Below are positions 10,295-21,666 of a DNA stretch of 64,000 bases, one piece after another (the stretch's first letter is position 1; each line of letters starts with the position of its first letter). The stretch covers positions 744,001 to 808,000 of the forward strand of contig JARGXX010000105.1 in NCBI GenBank assembly GCA_030374765.1, given 5' to 3'. Source of the DNA: Agarophyton chilense. Lineage: Eukaryota > Rhodophyta > Florideophyceae > Gracilariales > Gracilariaceae. A model generated the notes under the pieces. The model saw nothing but the letters and a program-made list of their open reading frames with translations, did not search any database and was not told the origin of the DNA. A program made the translations under genes and the position numbers.

Positions 10295-10299
10295 GCTGT
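10295..10299. repeat. Target site duplication of Copia-1 (right)
   Basis: GCTGT, identical to 4703-4707. Confidence 0.9.
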
Positions 10300-10339
10300 A
10301 CACCTTGAATGGCGGCCTCTGCATTACAGAATGTTTTAT

Positions 10340-10533
10340 GTGTTGTGTAGACCGCAGGTTTATGCCCATGAAACGGACATGCACTGGATAGCAAGGCCGG
10401 CCACGTAGGTGGTGTGCGCGCTGCGTAAGATTGGATCAGAGATCCGGTGCAGCCTCGCCGCCGTTGCTTGACGCGGTATACAAGTTAGTCGGCAAGTGGC
10501 GCCGCGTGGGCTGCGCCTTTGTTATGCCTCTTT
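10340..10533 (+). repeat. DIRS-B left direct repeat (194 bp)
   Basis: Matches 14401-14594 with about two substitutions. In the right copy the first 69 bp encode the recombinase C-terminal tail, so the left copy carries a displaced piece of coding end. This fits the split direct repeats of PAT/Ngaro elements, or the relic of a tandem neighbour. Confidence 0.9.
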
Positions 10534-10634
10534 CTTTCCGAAGAGAGTCCCCAGATTTCTGGCGGTAGGCACTTTTCTAGTACGGTCAAAAGAACTAGAC
10601 CAACCGTTGATAGGTCAACGGATTATTACTCGCA

Positions 10635-11318
10635 ATGTCTACATTGGATTTGAGCTCGAGTGTTGAAATGGCTAACGAGATTCTCTCGAAAGCCAAGGAT
10701 ATCGCCAAGGGGAAAACATTTTCTGATGCTGGCATCGACTCGAAATGGATGCTATCTTACGCAGTTATTGCCAGAAGATGCCGTGATGACAAGGATTTTG
10801 GCCTTACAAGGTATCCATATGAGCAAGGTCCAAGTGGTGGAGCGTTCACCGGTGGTTTCTTCGAGCATCGAGAGTGGTCACTACGTAAGGGAATGGAAAC
10901 ACACAAGAGCATGCGCGCTGTGTTCGAGTATGAAGCAAGCTATGTGAACGCTGCCGGATATTGGATGGAATTCCATCAAGCAGCCATTTACTTGCGACAG
11001 GAGGCCATTTACGAGAAGGAGTCTGATCGAGCCCTGTTGCTAGACGCTTCGGCTATCATCTCTGTTAGGTACGGTCTTAGAGTGACTGGTCTCCGTTGTG
11101 AATTCTACAAGTTTGTTGCAAAAGACGCGACCTACGCAATACTTGTGATGCCTAGTCTAGAGCAACGGAATGATATTCCAGCTTTAGACGACCTTATTGA
11201 GCCCATGGAAAAACTCGATACTCACATGTCGACGCAACTGATGAAGGCCGTCGCAAACCTCAATGCCAGCAACGCAACGAAAAGAGATGGAAGGGGTGGC
11301 GGCGCCGCCGACAATTAG
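10635..11318 (+). CDS. DIRS-B ORF1, Gag-like
   Basis: Intact 227-aa ORF starting MSTLDLSSSVEMANEIL about 100 bp after the left direct repeat. It is mainly helical, with no zinc knuckle and no recognised enzyme motif, and it ends with an Arg/Gly-rich tail (KRDGRGGGAADN). First ORFs of DIRS elements are taken as Gag-like nucleoproteins by position. The RT frame opens across its stop codon, so the two overlap. It is the only DIRS-B ORF without a stop. Confidence 0.7.
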   Translation: MSTLDLSSSVEMANEILSKAKDIAKGKTFSDAGIDSKWMLSYAVIARRCRDDKDFGLTRYPYEQGPSGGAFTGGFFEHREWSLRKGMETHKSMRAVFEYEASYVNAAGYWMEFHQAAIYLRQEAIYEKESDRALLLDASAIISVRYGLRVTGLRCEFYKFVAKDATYAILVMPSLEQRNDIPALDDLIEPMEKLDTHMSTQLMKAVANLNASNATKRDGRGGGAADN

Positions 11319-13234
11319 TCGACATAGACTCAAGGCGCCCGCTTTGGCGCGGAACACAAGACCGTGTCACGGCATGGCGCCGATTGGGTTGCTCAGAATA
11401 TTTCTGCAGAGCAATTCAATTTGGAATATTCGATCGTCCCTCGATTCCGTTAGAGAATGGGCAGGGATCGGAACTACCGGATATTACCCAGACAGAAAAG
11501 GACAGGGCCTTTGCGGATGTGAATCTGATGGAAGGCTGTCGTTCTGGAGTGTACAAGGAAATATCTCCAGACCACGCTGTCAGAGCGAAGGAACGGGGTG
11601 CCATCATCTCTTCAGCCTTCGTTGTGTGGCAAGAGGCGGAGAAATGCCGAAAAGGACGCTTTGTAGTGAACCTTTCGAATCAGTCCAAGCATTGGAAGAA
11701 GGGGTCAGTCCGGATGGAGTCTGTGTCGGCTTTTTCCCTGGAGATCCAAAAAGGAGATCACTTCCTTTCAATGGATATGTACCGTGTCTATCGACATTTT
11801 CGTCTAGCACCGTAAATGAGAGACTGGTTCATATTTCGCTACAACGGCCTGTACAACCAGTGCGTAGCTTTACCACTCGGATGGGGTCGATCCCCTTTGT
11901 GGTTCACGCAGCTCATGGCGCTCTTCGTCAAGGTGTTGCGCAAGAAAGGATTTCGCGTCCTTGCGTATCTGGACGATTTTCTCATAGCCCCGTCTCGGTA
12001 CGGGTTTGTGTCTACCCAGCGACACTGCGAGGTTGCTGTGAAGCAATTAGAAGCCCTCCTTGCAAAATTAGGTCTTCGACGACATCCGAAGAAGGGTTCT
12101 TGGTGCGGAACTACCGACATAGGACACCTTGGAATTCGCATCGACACCGTATTGATGAGGTTCTTCATCGCTCCGAGGAAGATTGTCAAGGTCCAAGACT
12201 TAGCCTGCAAGTTGCTCAAGCAGGTGAGGTTTGGGAAGCGTTGGATCAGCAGGAAAAATCTGGCCCACTTCTGTGGCGTAGCAGTTTCCCTTTCGCTTTC
12301 CATGCCGTGGGCCCGCTTTTACACTCGATCGTTGTATTGGGACATGTCCGCGGAAAGGCCACGCGATGGGCGAGGGCGGGTTCGCCTTTCTCACCAAAGT
12401 GTAAGAGATTTGAGAACGTGGAGAGAGCTCAGTGCTCAGGAGCTTTTCGGTCGGCCAATAGTCCCACCGCCTCCCACAGCTTCTGTTCATTCGGATGCGG
12501 CCGACGTTGGATATGGCGGCACCCTCAACTTCAGCCAATTGACAGCTGGAGTAGATGGGCAGTGGCGCGCTCAAGGCATCTGGAGTTGGAAAGACCGCGC
12601 GCAATCCATTACTTATCGCCAGTTGAAGGCAATCCGCGTGCTACTTTGCGGGCGGCTCGGATCACAGATTGTGAAGAAGAAGCATCGCAACTTGCTTTTG
12701 CATATCGACAATCAAGCCGTCGTACGCATTACAAATTCGTTGGTATCTGCGAGTCGCCCAATCATGAGAGAGCTTCGACGGCTGAAGGTTGTCTTAGACC
12801 ATTTGGGACTGCAGATCAAATCGGAATGGATACCCTCCGTCGCCAACATGTTTGCCGACGCGCTTTCGCGACGCTTCTTCCGAGGAGACTTGCAGATCAG
12901 GAGGCGGCTAAGGCGTTCCGTCATGGCTGGAATGAGTGCCCCGCAGGACGCGTTTCCATACCGCCCGGTGGGAGAGAATCCACGGTTTGCACGCCGGCAA
13001 TCATACGCCGAGCTGTCATCAACATGGGACAAAGCTCAGGTTCGCCTACTGTGCCCGCCGATAGACCTGATCACGGCAACGCTCCACAAGCTCGATCGGA
13101 CGAAAGCCCCGGACATCCTTCTCATTCCCGATTGGCCCCGCCAGCCATGGCACAGCACATCACTGAGAATGGCGAACGGGTGGAGGAACTTCCCGGACGA
13201 CCCGAGGAGATGTGGGTCGGATATCGGAAAATGA
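11318..13234 (+). pseudogene. DIRS-B reverse transcriptase-RNase H with one in-frame stop
   Basis: A single frame covers the whole domain and is broken only by TAA at 11813-11815, between the blocks DMYRVYRHFRLAP and MRDWFIFRYNG, beside the first catalytic Asp. RT motifs: FGIFDRP, GRFVVNLSNQSKHW, LPLGWGRSPLWF, LAYLDDFLIAP (catalytic YLDD) and FCGVAVSLSLSM. RNase H: HSDAADVGYGG, YRQLKAIRVLL, LHIDNQAVV and MFADALSRR. A DIRS-typical tail, IPDWPRQPW, follows. Either the stop kills it or it needs read-through; since the recombinase also has stops, decay is more likely. Confidence 0.87.
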
Positions 13235-14469
13235 ACCCGAAGTGGCGGCTTCTAATTTTGGAGATCAACCTAGAGTGATGGGAAGGTCTTCGCAACGATT
13301 GGTTATGGCAGATGCAGCCTTGGAGCGCATGGGGACGATCTGCCCCACACCAGGTATTCTGCGCTCTACGGCTTTGCTAGCAGACTTTGCTTGGAGCGGA
13401 CGAACCGCCTCGACTCGCAATTGGCAGTGGCCCGCATGGGTTGAATTTTGCACTTCGGAGCATAGACCCGTACTTCCAGCCACATAGTCTCATTTCATCG
13501 CATTTGTAGGATGGCTGACCGCCGAACTTGAGGCAGGGCGCAGATCGGTGAGCAGTTCCTCGCTTCCGCAGTATTTCAGTGCAGTTCGGCAGATGCAAGT
13601 GGTGCTCACAGGAGACGTCGTTCCGCAGTTTCCGTTCTTATATCACGTGATACGTGCTTATAAGCGGTGGGAAGAAGCAAACTACCCACGACCGGAGGTG
13701 CGTTGTGGAATTTCAGCAACGGTCATCCAATCGATATGGGGTCTTGGCATGTCTACTTCTCAACCATCGGTACTTCGAGATGCTTCATTGGTGCTATTTT
13801 CTTATTGTCACAATGGATTGCGAGAGAGCTCGGTTACATCCCTGAAGGCAGGAAGCGTCGACCTTTTCCCTGACAGCATCACCGCCCGATTGTCTGTCGT
13901 GAAAGGTCAGGCGGCAAGCGAAGTTTCACTAGTGAGATACAGTCGCTTGTCTTCGCAACATCCATCCCCAGTTGATCTTTAGCATCGGTGGTCGCACACT
14001 CGCGGAAGGCATGCCTGCTTCTTCCCACTAGATGGAGAGCGAGACCCACTACCAGCTGGAGCACTCTCATCAGCGCTACAGAGATGTTTGCAGTCACTAC
14101 AAGTTACTGCCCCGCTGAGTGGCAAGTACAGTTCGCATTCACTTCGGATCGGAGCGCACACGGAACAGGTGTTGTTAGGATATCCGCTCGAGGTACGCCT
14201 ATGACGCTTCGGTTGGGGCCCACGTAGCGCAGAAATGGCGTCAAAGTACTTTGACCGTACGATACAGCTATCGACCGCATCGTTCTGGGTGTTCGGGCAC
14301 CCGTTTGGGAATGTGGCACCGGTTTCCACCGCTATTGTCTGACGCGGCCGTCGCTGAGCTTCAGTCGCGGCACTATCGTGCCATTCGTTTGGGTTGTTTC
14401 GTGTTGTGTAGACCGCAGGTTTATGCCCATGAAACGGACATGCACTGGATAGCAAGGCCGGCCACGTAG
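13212..14469 (+). pseudogene. DIRS-B tyrosine recombinase with three in-frame stops
   Basis: One frame overlaps the end of the RT ORF. An N-terminal helical region (about 13390-13680) resembles the core-binding domain of phage-type integrases. The catalytic set is readable: Arg in GLRESSV (about 13820), His-x-x-Arg in SSHSLRIGAHT (about 14140) and Tyr in AEMASKYFD (about 14250). Stops occur at 13485 (TAG), 13979 (TAG) and about 14202 (TGA). The C-terminal tail lies in the right direct repeat. Recombinases of this kind insert DIRS elements without target duplications, and none was found here. Confidence 0.8.
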
Positions 14470-14594
14470 GTGGTGTGCGCGCTGCGTAAGATTGGATCAG
14501 AGATCCGGTGCAGCCTCGCCGCCGTCGCTTGACGCGGTATACAAGTTAGTCGGAAAGTGGCGCCGCGTGGGCTGCGCCTTTGTTATGCCTCTTT
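14401..14594 (+). repeat. DIRS-B right direct repeat (194 bp)
   Basis: Second copy of 10340-10533. It overlaps the last 23 codons of the recombinase frame and continues about 125 bp beyond its stop. Just downstream is a short CGCC/GCCC run. Confidence 0.9.
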
Positions 14595-16590
14595 TTCGCC
14601 CGCCCGCCCGTGGGTTAAACATGCCTCTTCTTTGACAGTGGGTTGTTGTTTCATGACACGCGGATTAAATTACGTCTATCGAACGGATTTAAAAAGGGAG
14701 GCAAAAGAGTGCCGGGAAATACCCCGGAAAGTGAGTGGGAGCTAATAAGGTACAAGCCCTGGTCGCCCAAGAAGCAGTACTCAGCTTTGGGGAAACCAAT
14801 TCCATTCCTCTACCATCAGTCGCAAGCAACTGGACCCTAAGTGCAACCCGACAATGGGACAGTGAGCATTTTTACGACCTAAGCCGGCGGTCTGTGTGAT
14901 GGCACGAGGTCGCGGGTTGCATTTATATGGGACAATTGTTAGCTGAGTCCGAGTTCGATTCTTGCAGGGTCGTAGAATATTCCATTTGTAGAACCGTCCT
15001 GTGACGTATTCCAGCACTCTGTAAGGAGGTTGCTAGGAGACAGGGCGTAGACCGCGTGTAAAGGAAACGTTTCATAGTTTAGTACCCGTTTGGATAGGCT
15101 GACAGTGCCAGGGGTGGCACATTCCACCTATGGGGATCTAGATAATTGTAGCAATTTCCACACAGCCACTTTGTAAAGTCAACCCGTGTTCGCAACTGAC
15201 TTGGTTCGCTTGCGCGAAAGATTTACCTCCTCCTTGGAGAAGCTTCCGTGAGTAAAGCTTTGTTATCCAACCGGCTTCATCTAGTATAGCACTCACTTTA
15301 TTGTAGACCAACTATTGTTCTTTCACTTTTTCTGTTTTGTTATTTATTATATTTCTGTAACCGGCCAGGTATAACCTCATCCCCAATCTTGTGTTTTACT
15401 TTTTTCTTTATATTCTTTACTCGCTAACCAGAGTCTCCCGCTTTTCTTCTTTTTTAGATTCTCACTTTTCCCTTTCGTTCACAGCATCTACCAACACCTG
15501 TTAACTCCCTATACTTATCGATACCAATACACCTCCGCTACCCTTGGACGCTTTTCTGGTCTGCGTTTGAAACCCGAACGCTTACCTGAGTCCCCCGTGA
15601 AGTAACTTCCGGACATGTGGAGTCACGAGAGCCCTTGCCTCAGTTCTGCCCCTCTTTGAGAGTCGGTTACGAACGTCCCATAGGGAAATATTCATTGCCA
15701 GGTATTGCTCTAAATTTGGTCTTCCGACTTAAAATGGGCTACTTTTATTCTCTGTTCCAGGTTGGATGGCTTGTTTGTATCATTATGATCCGTTCGTTTG
15801 TTTTTCCCGATACCGATCAAATCTGGTGTACCCTTTCTTTTGATTTGTTTTCTCTGTTCGAGTATCTTCGTTGATCCATCCGTTGGGTTATTTAAATTGC
15901 TGTCCCTTTATACGGATCCCCTAATGGATCTAAGAAGAGTGGTGCACGTACGTCAAGGATAGTGACTACAGAAACCCCTCGAGAAAACACCACGCCGTTA
16001 GATAAGGAGAAGACCTCAGGTATTCCGCCTACCCCGGCTGGTGGCGCTCCTCAACATCGATCCAATCTGTTCTTCGTTCTATTAACTCCAAGAATTGGAA
16101 GCCCATATTCACGTCACACGTCTCTAAAATATAGAGTACATGAAGAGCATCCAGTTTCTTAGAGCTCGTTTGGACGAATGCCAGACTAGGAATGTGAGTT
16201 TTGAGATACGCATCATGCGTAAGGATATCAATTCCATTCTAGAGTATTTTTGGAGCACCTGTTATATTTTTGTCCGAAGTGGATACTCGTTTTGAGACTT
16301 CGAAAAACATGTTCCAACGTTGAGATTGTCTTTTCCTGACGATTGAAGCCACTTTTCCCGCTGACGAATATTTCTCCACCAAAGCGGAGGAAGATGCTTG
16401 TTCAAGGGTTACTGTGCATCTTTCTTCGAAGAAGACTCGTCCGAAACACTGGAAGCTTTTTTATACCAATTGGGCTTCGTCTGATTCAGATTCTGATAGT
16501 TCGTTGTCATCGTCTTCTGCTTTGTGTAACACGGGACATGTTAGTCGTTTTGATTATTCTACTATGTCTAAAGTAACATACACCACTCAT
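14595..16590. other. No gene recognised; pyrimidine-rich stretch
   Basis: From about 15290 to 15560 the plus strand is notably T/C-rich and ends in AG-containing segments, resembling a transcript leader or LTR edge. ORFs here are short and without motifs. It may contain the unrecognised 5' end of Gypsy-1. Confidence 0.4.
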
Positions 16591-16631
16591 GAAGATTTTG
16601 TTTTCCGTTAGGAGGGCATATTTGGCTTAAG

Positions 16632-17207
16632 ATGCTGAAGCCTACGAATCAGCTTTATCGGCAACTTTTTTCATATCGATTTTATCGACTAGACTATTCA
16701 TCATTGAACCGAGCTCTCCATGGGACAGGTCATTTTAAATATTGCAATAAGCGAATGGACCTCACGCTGAAGAAAAAATATTTTAGTGGCGAAGACACGA
16801 TTTTGGTGCTAGATGTTTTGGCTCCTTTCGTAACAGAGGCCGATATACTCATTTTGAGTGAAGGGCAGGCTTCCATAGCTCTCCCTTGTTTCCTAAAAGG
16901 ATTGGTTGAAGATCAGTTCACTGACGTCTGCGGCATTTCGCGAGCTTCTGATGGAGTAGGTACACGTTGGCCCGAAGCGGTTCAATACCTTTTCAATTCA
17001 TATAGTACTGTAAATGCTATAAAAAATGCCGAACTGGCCTTGCGTGATACGAAACAGAAGTCCGGACCATCGGAAACGCTGTTTTCAACTCGTTTGAATA
17101 AGTCTTTTTTCTGCTGTGATAACTTTAATTCCTCTTTTGAACGATGCCCAATGTTCTGTGATGGTTCGAACCATGCTATACGGACACTCGAGGCCCTTCA
17201 CCGGTAA
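16632..17207 (+). pseudogene. Gypsy-1 Gag-like fragment
   Basis: 191-aa open segment with a helical region from about residue 60 (LAPFVTEADILILSEGQA) and an AVQYLFNSY segment. Its position before the protease suggests Gag capsid. No zinc knuckle is visible and similarity to known Gag cannot be judged by eye, so function is inferred from context. Confidence 0.45.
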
Positions 17208-18169
17208 TACAATCGGAGGATTCTCTATTGGGAGCTGGTTCGATTTGCTCAAGCTGAAATGAACACTCTTCGAGCCAGGCACGGCCGCGGAGGACGAATC
17301 TCCAGAGCACTCCTCCTGGAGCGTACACCATCACTTTTTTGATACGCCGTTTCCCGGAAGATGGGAAAGCGGCTAATTTTCATTTCACACACAGCGATGG
17401 TCGCCATTTGTGGCGGACTACGAAGTTTCCGTCTATCTCAGTATCTTTTGAGAAAGATCCGACACTGTTAGCCACAGAAGGTCACGTTCAGACAATAAAG
17501 CTCTCCTATGCAAGTGAACGAACCCGTTTGAATCGACCCGGATGGTAGGATATCAATCCTTAACGTCGGACGGACACCCATCCACCAATTGATAGGTCCT
17601 CGATAACCTGCCACATTTGCTACCTTCGTGATTACCTTTCAACCAACTGAACGTTCTCGGTAAAAGATATCTCGAACATTATCGTTTCATTTGAGTGCTT
17701 GACGAATAAAGAAAACGCTCGTGTGCCGAGTATGGCCTCTAAGTACGTTGAATCACACTTCTCACCAGTTCCAGTTTCTCGAACCTCCCAACTAGTGACG
17801 GCTACGCACATGTCTTCGGTGAATCGTGAAGCTCATAGCACTAAGACGTCAGATATCTGAGACGGAGAAGATGCCGCTTTAGCAGATGGCTCTTCGTAAA
17901 TATAGCTTCGGGAGTCTTCTCCACAAAAGGGGCGCTCTCAGAGTTGATACATTCGGCGACTGACGAGCTTCCGCCTTGTTCCCCATTTCTATTTCTCTGG
18001 AGGAAAATTTTTGACTGAGATGCAGGCTCTACACATATCGGTTTCAAGCATCGTCCATGGAAATGATCCCGTAATAAGTCCATCCCGGATCGGGCTACGC
18101 TCATGAGGAAGAGTAAGCATAACACCTACGCTAGCTGCGGACTGTCAGATTGATTTATGGTTTGTAATT

Positions 18170-18782
18170 TATCTGTTCTCTACACCGGAGCTGGCCCGAA
18201 CTTTGTGATTAAGTCCATTTTGCCACAGTCGATTCGGTCTTTGATTCGTCAAGGTCCACCTTGAATATCACGGACGCAAACAACAATTCGTTGACAACGG
18301 CTGGCATCGCTGACCTCGTGGTAGGGCTATGTAACTGTTTGGAGTAACAATATTTAGTGGTATGTGAGTGGCTCGCCGCCTCATTGATACTTGGGTGTGG
18401 TTTCTGCAACCAATTCATCGAAGCCATTTTACCTCGGTCCAAATGTATGGAATCAGAAGACGGTTCTAACGTTTTGATTGTTCGGAAGCCGTTGCGATTG
18501 GCACTACGTAAGCAGACTCCCCTGCCCGCCGCCCAGGAAACTCGGAAAAAGGACACTGTTTCTAGTCGCTTACGATGTGCTCGGTATTTGAAGATCCCCG
18601 CTGAGTTTCAATTGCGGCTCCAAGGTACGCCAGACCACCACCATATTCGAATCATTCAAACACTTCAATCGTCGTACGATTCTCTCCAGTCGTCTTTGGC
18701 TAACGGCTTTCTTCATGTTGAACCAAAGCGACCTTTTAAGGTGTTGATGCTAAATCTGGGGTCAAATCTGCAGAATTTGTGA
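18170..18782 (+). pseudogene. Gypsy-1 protease and linker fragment
   Basis: The aspartic protease motif reads LYTGAGPNFVIKS (about 18178-18220). The catalytic Asp is changed to Tyr; the copy at 56.3 kb keeps DTGAGPNFI. Next come IADLVVGL and LAASLILGCGFCNQFIEAI (about 18360-18430), which align with IIDLVVRL and LAASVVLRCDYCNRFTDAV of Gypsy-2 near 51 kb. The two copies are therefore one family. Confidence 0.7.
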
Positions 18783-19039
18783 AAACCAACGTTATCGATA
18801 CTATGTTGACCAACCCGGCTGCAATTATACCTACGAAGGTCATTTTTTCTGAGGCTATCGGTGCCGAAGACCATTAGAAGATGGAGAGTGATAAGGTCGT
18901 TAAAACGATGGCAAATGAAAACGAGGTCGTTTCCATTATTACGAATTTTTATTTGCCAAAAGATGTCCAATCACTTCATTTGAAGAATATCTCTCCGGGA
19001 GATGAACAGGAGGATCATGTTAGGGAATTGAAATATTAG

Positions 19040-20240
19040 TACTTGGAACATGTTCCCGAATCGCACCACGAACGGTTAACTGATGTGTTAAGAGAATTCA
19101 CCCATATTCGGGATTGTTTTCTTGGGAAAGTTGCTATTGCGGAACACAGAGTTGATTTACTGCCGGATACTCGGTCACTATCACAGCCGGCTTACAGAGC
19201 CGGGCCGACATTTTTGGAGGAAGAAAAGCTCATGTTGAGAAGATCCCTCGAGCTGGATTCATTGAACAGGAACAGTCCCCATGGGCTTCTCCAGATGTGC
19301 TGGCTCTTAAGAATGATGGGTCATGGCGTTTTTGTTTTGATTACCGACGACTGAACGTAGACACTGTGGATTTATCCTATTCCACGCATGTAACAGTACA
19401 TCGACTCATTTTGTAGCGGTAAAGTGTTCACTGCACTTTATGCTAATTGGAACTACTGGCAGGTCTCAATACTGGAATGTGACTGGGACAAAACAGCGTC
19501 GGTTCGTCACCAGTGTCTCTACCGTTTCAAACGGATTCTATTTGGGTTAACTATTGCCCAGGCCTCTGTCCTGAAAGCCATCAATATCCCCGTAGCGCAG
19601 TTCAAATGAAGTATCTATTTGCTATATCTTGACAACATCATTGTTTTTTCCAATATCATGGACAATACTCCGTTTCAGGTTCGGGAAGTCATGAAAATTC
19701 TCCTCAGTGCGGGCGTAACGTTGAAGCTAAAGAAGTGCTATACCTTTACCTCCTCAGTCAAGGATCTCTCTCATGTGATCTGTCTTGTATAGCTCTCGGT
19801 AGAGGTAATATGCCTGACGTCCTTGGAGGAAGCAGAACACACGAGGAATCAAACGCAACTCAGATTCCATTAAGGCTTATGTAATGAATATCGCGTATTT
19901 GTTCTAAACTTCTCTGAAACCTCGGCACCCCTTAACGAGCTTCCTAAGAAAGAGAACCCATTTGAACTGTGGCCTTTCCATGAAGCAGAAGCTAAATCCC
20001 TCGTGGACGACGTAAGATCACCACCAGTTTTGGCAGTGATCACTCCTGGGATACAGTATTGGGTGGATACTGAACCTAGTGTGCAAGAAGTTGGTTGGGT
20101 AATTTTTAGAATTACAGAAGATGGCATTCGTCGCTTGATCGAATTTTCGACAAGGATATTGAACGTACACGAAAAGAAATACTCAGCATCTGAGTAAGAG
20201 TATTTAGCCTTGGTATGGGAATAATCTACATGTAGAATCC
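19040..20240 (+). pseudogene. Gypsy-1 RT-RNase H fragment
   Basis: RT blocks spread over frames: SPWASPDVLALKNDGSWRF and FDYRRLN (about 19270-19350), then FTALYANWNYWQVSI (about 19426), where the catalytic Asp is Tyr, then YRFKRILFGLT, and YLLYLDNIIVFS (about 19620), where the second Asp of YLDD is Asn. RNase H: WVDTEPSVQEVG, FSTRILNVHEKKYSASE, a stop, then EYLALVW (20003-20220). It cannot be an active polymerase. Confidence 0.8.
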
Positions 20241-20311
20241 GCGCTTTCGATAAGAGCAAATACCTGCGACTGTCGAAAATGTGCTTGCGGCGAAGGGAGA
20301 GGGATTACCAA

Positions 20312-20583
20312 CGAACACCGAAAATTGCCCAAACATGGTCTAAATGTTGACTAATTGGTGGCTTTCAGGGCGAAATTATGTGAGAACACATAACTAGTGA
20401 TGATGATAACATCTTGTAGAACTGGACGGCCATATTTCGTCCATATTTTGGCCATATTTTGGCCTGTTTTAGAAAAAGCAAAAGATTCTCATTTCTATTT
20501 GTGATACATTCTCACAGATTTTTGACCGCAACGCCCATATTTCGTCCACATTTGGGCCACGTTTGGGCCATATTCGGTGTTCG
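20312..20583. repeat. MITE-like inverted repeat element (272 bp)
   Basis: The outer 40 bp at each end (20312-20351 and 20544-20583) are near-complementary and both start CGAACACCGAA when read inward. The interior has repeated GGCCATATTT / CGTCCA words and no ORF. It separates Gypsy-1 RNase H from an old LTR. No clear target duplication was found. Confidence 0.6.
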
Positions 20584-21080
20584 CATGGGGTGGTAAAGCT
20601 ACAACACCAGCGGGCTGTAGGTGGGTTGTAAGGCCAGTACTCGCCAGCGAAGGTGAATAGTACATTCTATAAGGTGAATAGAAAGTGAAGTAGTTGTGGT
20701 CTGAATATATATTATACCTCGTCCGGATCTCCGATTAGAGAATTCTAAGTAAGGAAGAGAATAGTCATGGTACCGATGTTGTGTATTTTACTTAGAATCG
20801 GCGCTCACCTCTGATACATAATATACTGCGTACCAGGGTGAGAGTACAAAAGATATATAAATAATACCCAGTGGATAGCCACTTAGCCACACCACTGTGT
20901 GGGTATGGTCCGTAATAGACTTCTATCTATAAAAACTAGTACAATCCAACACGTGGGTCGCCACTACATGCGCAGTTTCTATTATGGAATTCCTTAGTGA
21001 ATCTCTGCAATTGTGTCCCTATGAACCTCGTATGTGATCAGGGTCGGTACAGAAATGTTCCGTAAAGTATCCCAATATGG
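20584..21080 (-). repeat. Old LTR of the Gypsy-3 family, reverse orientation
   Basis: Its reverse complement aligns along its length with the LTRs at 51206-51922 and 55601-56319, for example through ATAGAAGTCTATTA, CCACTGGG, GGAGATCCGGACGAGGTATA and CTTACAACCCACCT. Divergence is high and the ends are approximate. Confidence 0.7.
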
Positions 21081-21279
21081 GCTGTAAGAACCGAAGGGTG
21101 TCCGGCACATGTCCATTCGGCCAAGGCCAATTTTTTGAAATCTAATTTATGTGCCTGATAGTGTCCTATAGGTGGACGCAACATGACACGCATTCCAAGT
21201 ACGGCCGAAACCAGTTCAACATGGGGCGGTGTGAACTGGAACACTCGGTGTACAAAATTGCAGGCCGATCATCGCACTT

Positions 21280-21666
21280 GTGGGCAATGTTCTGACCAAA
21301 GGAGGATCCGTGCGCTCGCGCACATGCTCGCACGCTCTCACAGCGCGTGCCGACACCGGCACGCGCTGTTCGAACGAATTGATACCGATCACCATCCGGA
21401 GGAGCCTCTCCGAATTCTTACTTCGCGCTTCAGAGAACCCTCCTAGCACATGCGCTCCCTTTTCAGACGCTCTTAGCAGTTGGGAATCCATCCTTCGCTG
21501 CGAAGACGACCTGCCTCCCATAAACGCCCCACAGATGTGCTTGATGTTTCAGCTGGGAGACCTTCTGAAGGACACACATTTGCCGATGTTCTCAGCGCCA
21601 TCTCTCGTATCCAATCTGTATCCTCTGAACAACCAGCGCAACAGCCAAACGAGTTTGAAGTATTGA
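21280..21666 (+). CDS. Possible short or first-exon ORF, unrecognised
   Basis: 128-aa ORF starting MGNVLTKGG; Gly2 would be a possible myristoylation site. It includes a motif-free segment CEDDLPPINAPQMCLMFQ. It lies in a locally GC-rich patch 650 bp upstream of the TMEM230-like exon, on the same strand. An overlapping frame (21480-21752) is also open, so splicing could join them. No family recognised; it could be chance. Confidence 0.25.
   Translation: MGNVLTKGGSVRSRTCSHALTARADTGTRCSNELIPITIRRSLSEFLLRASENPPSTCAPFSDALSSWESILRCEDDLPPINAPQMCLMFQLGDLLKDTHLPMFSAPSLVSNLYPLNNQRNSQTSLKY

Larger units (their letters stand above)
10340..14594 (+). mobile_element. DIRS-B: DIRS/Ngaro-like tyrosine-recombinase retrotransposon
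   Basis: A 194-bp direct repeat (10340-10533 and 14401-14594, about two mismatches) brackets a Gag-like ORF, RT-RNase H and a tyrosine recombinase with the full R, H-x-x-R, Y set. There is no integrase or protease, as expected for DIRS-type elements, and no methyltransferase domain was recognised between RNase H and recombinase, which favours a Ngaro/PAT-like layout. The RT has one in-frame stop and the recombinase three, so the copy looks dead despite near-identical repeats. Confidence 0.85.
16600..20240 (+). mobile_element. Gypsy-1: heavily decayed Ty3/gypsy retrotransposon
   Basis: In order on the plus strand: Gag-like frame (16632-17207), aspartic protease (about 18190), a linker shared with Gypsy-2 (18357-18782), RT (about 19040-19900) and RNase H (20003-20240). 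Stops and frame changes are frequent and both RT catalytic motifs are mutated. No integrase was recognised before a MITE-like repeat at 20312. Confidence 0.75.

Noticed and set aside
11263..13278. 671-aa plus-strand ORF, the longest in DIRS-B
   Set aside because: It is the shadow of the RT-RNase H frame, which carries all catalytic motifs and a single stop; this longer frame has none.
11813..14204. Reassigned stop codons (alternative genetic code) to explain the stops in DIRS-B
   Set aside because: All three stop codons occur inside DIRS-B frames, while H4 (TGA), the carrier (TAA) and both copia elements use them as normal ends.
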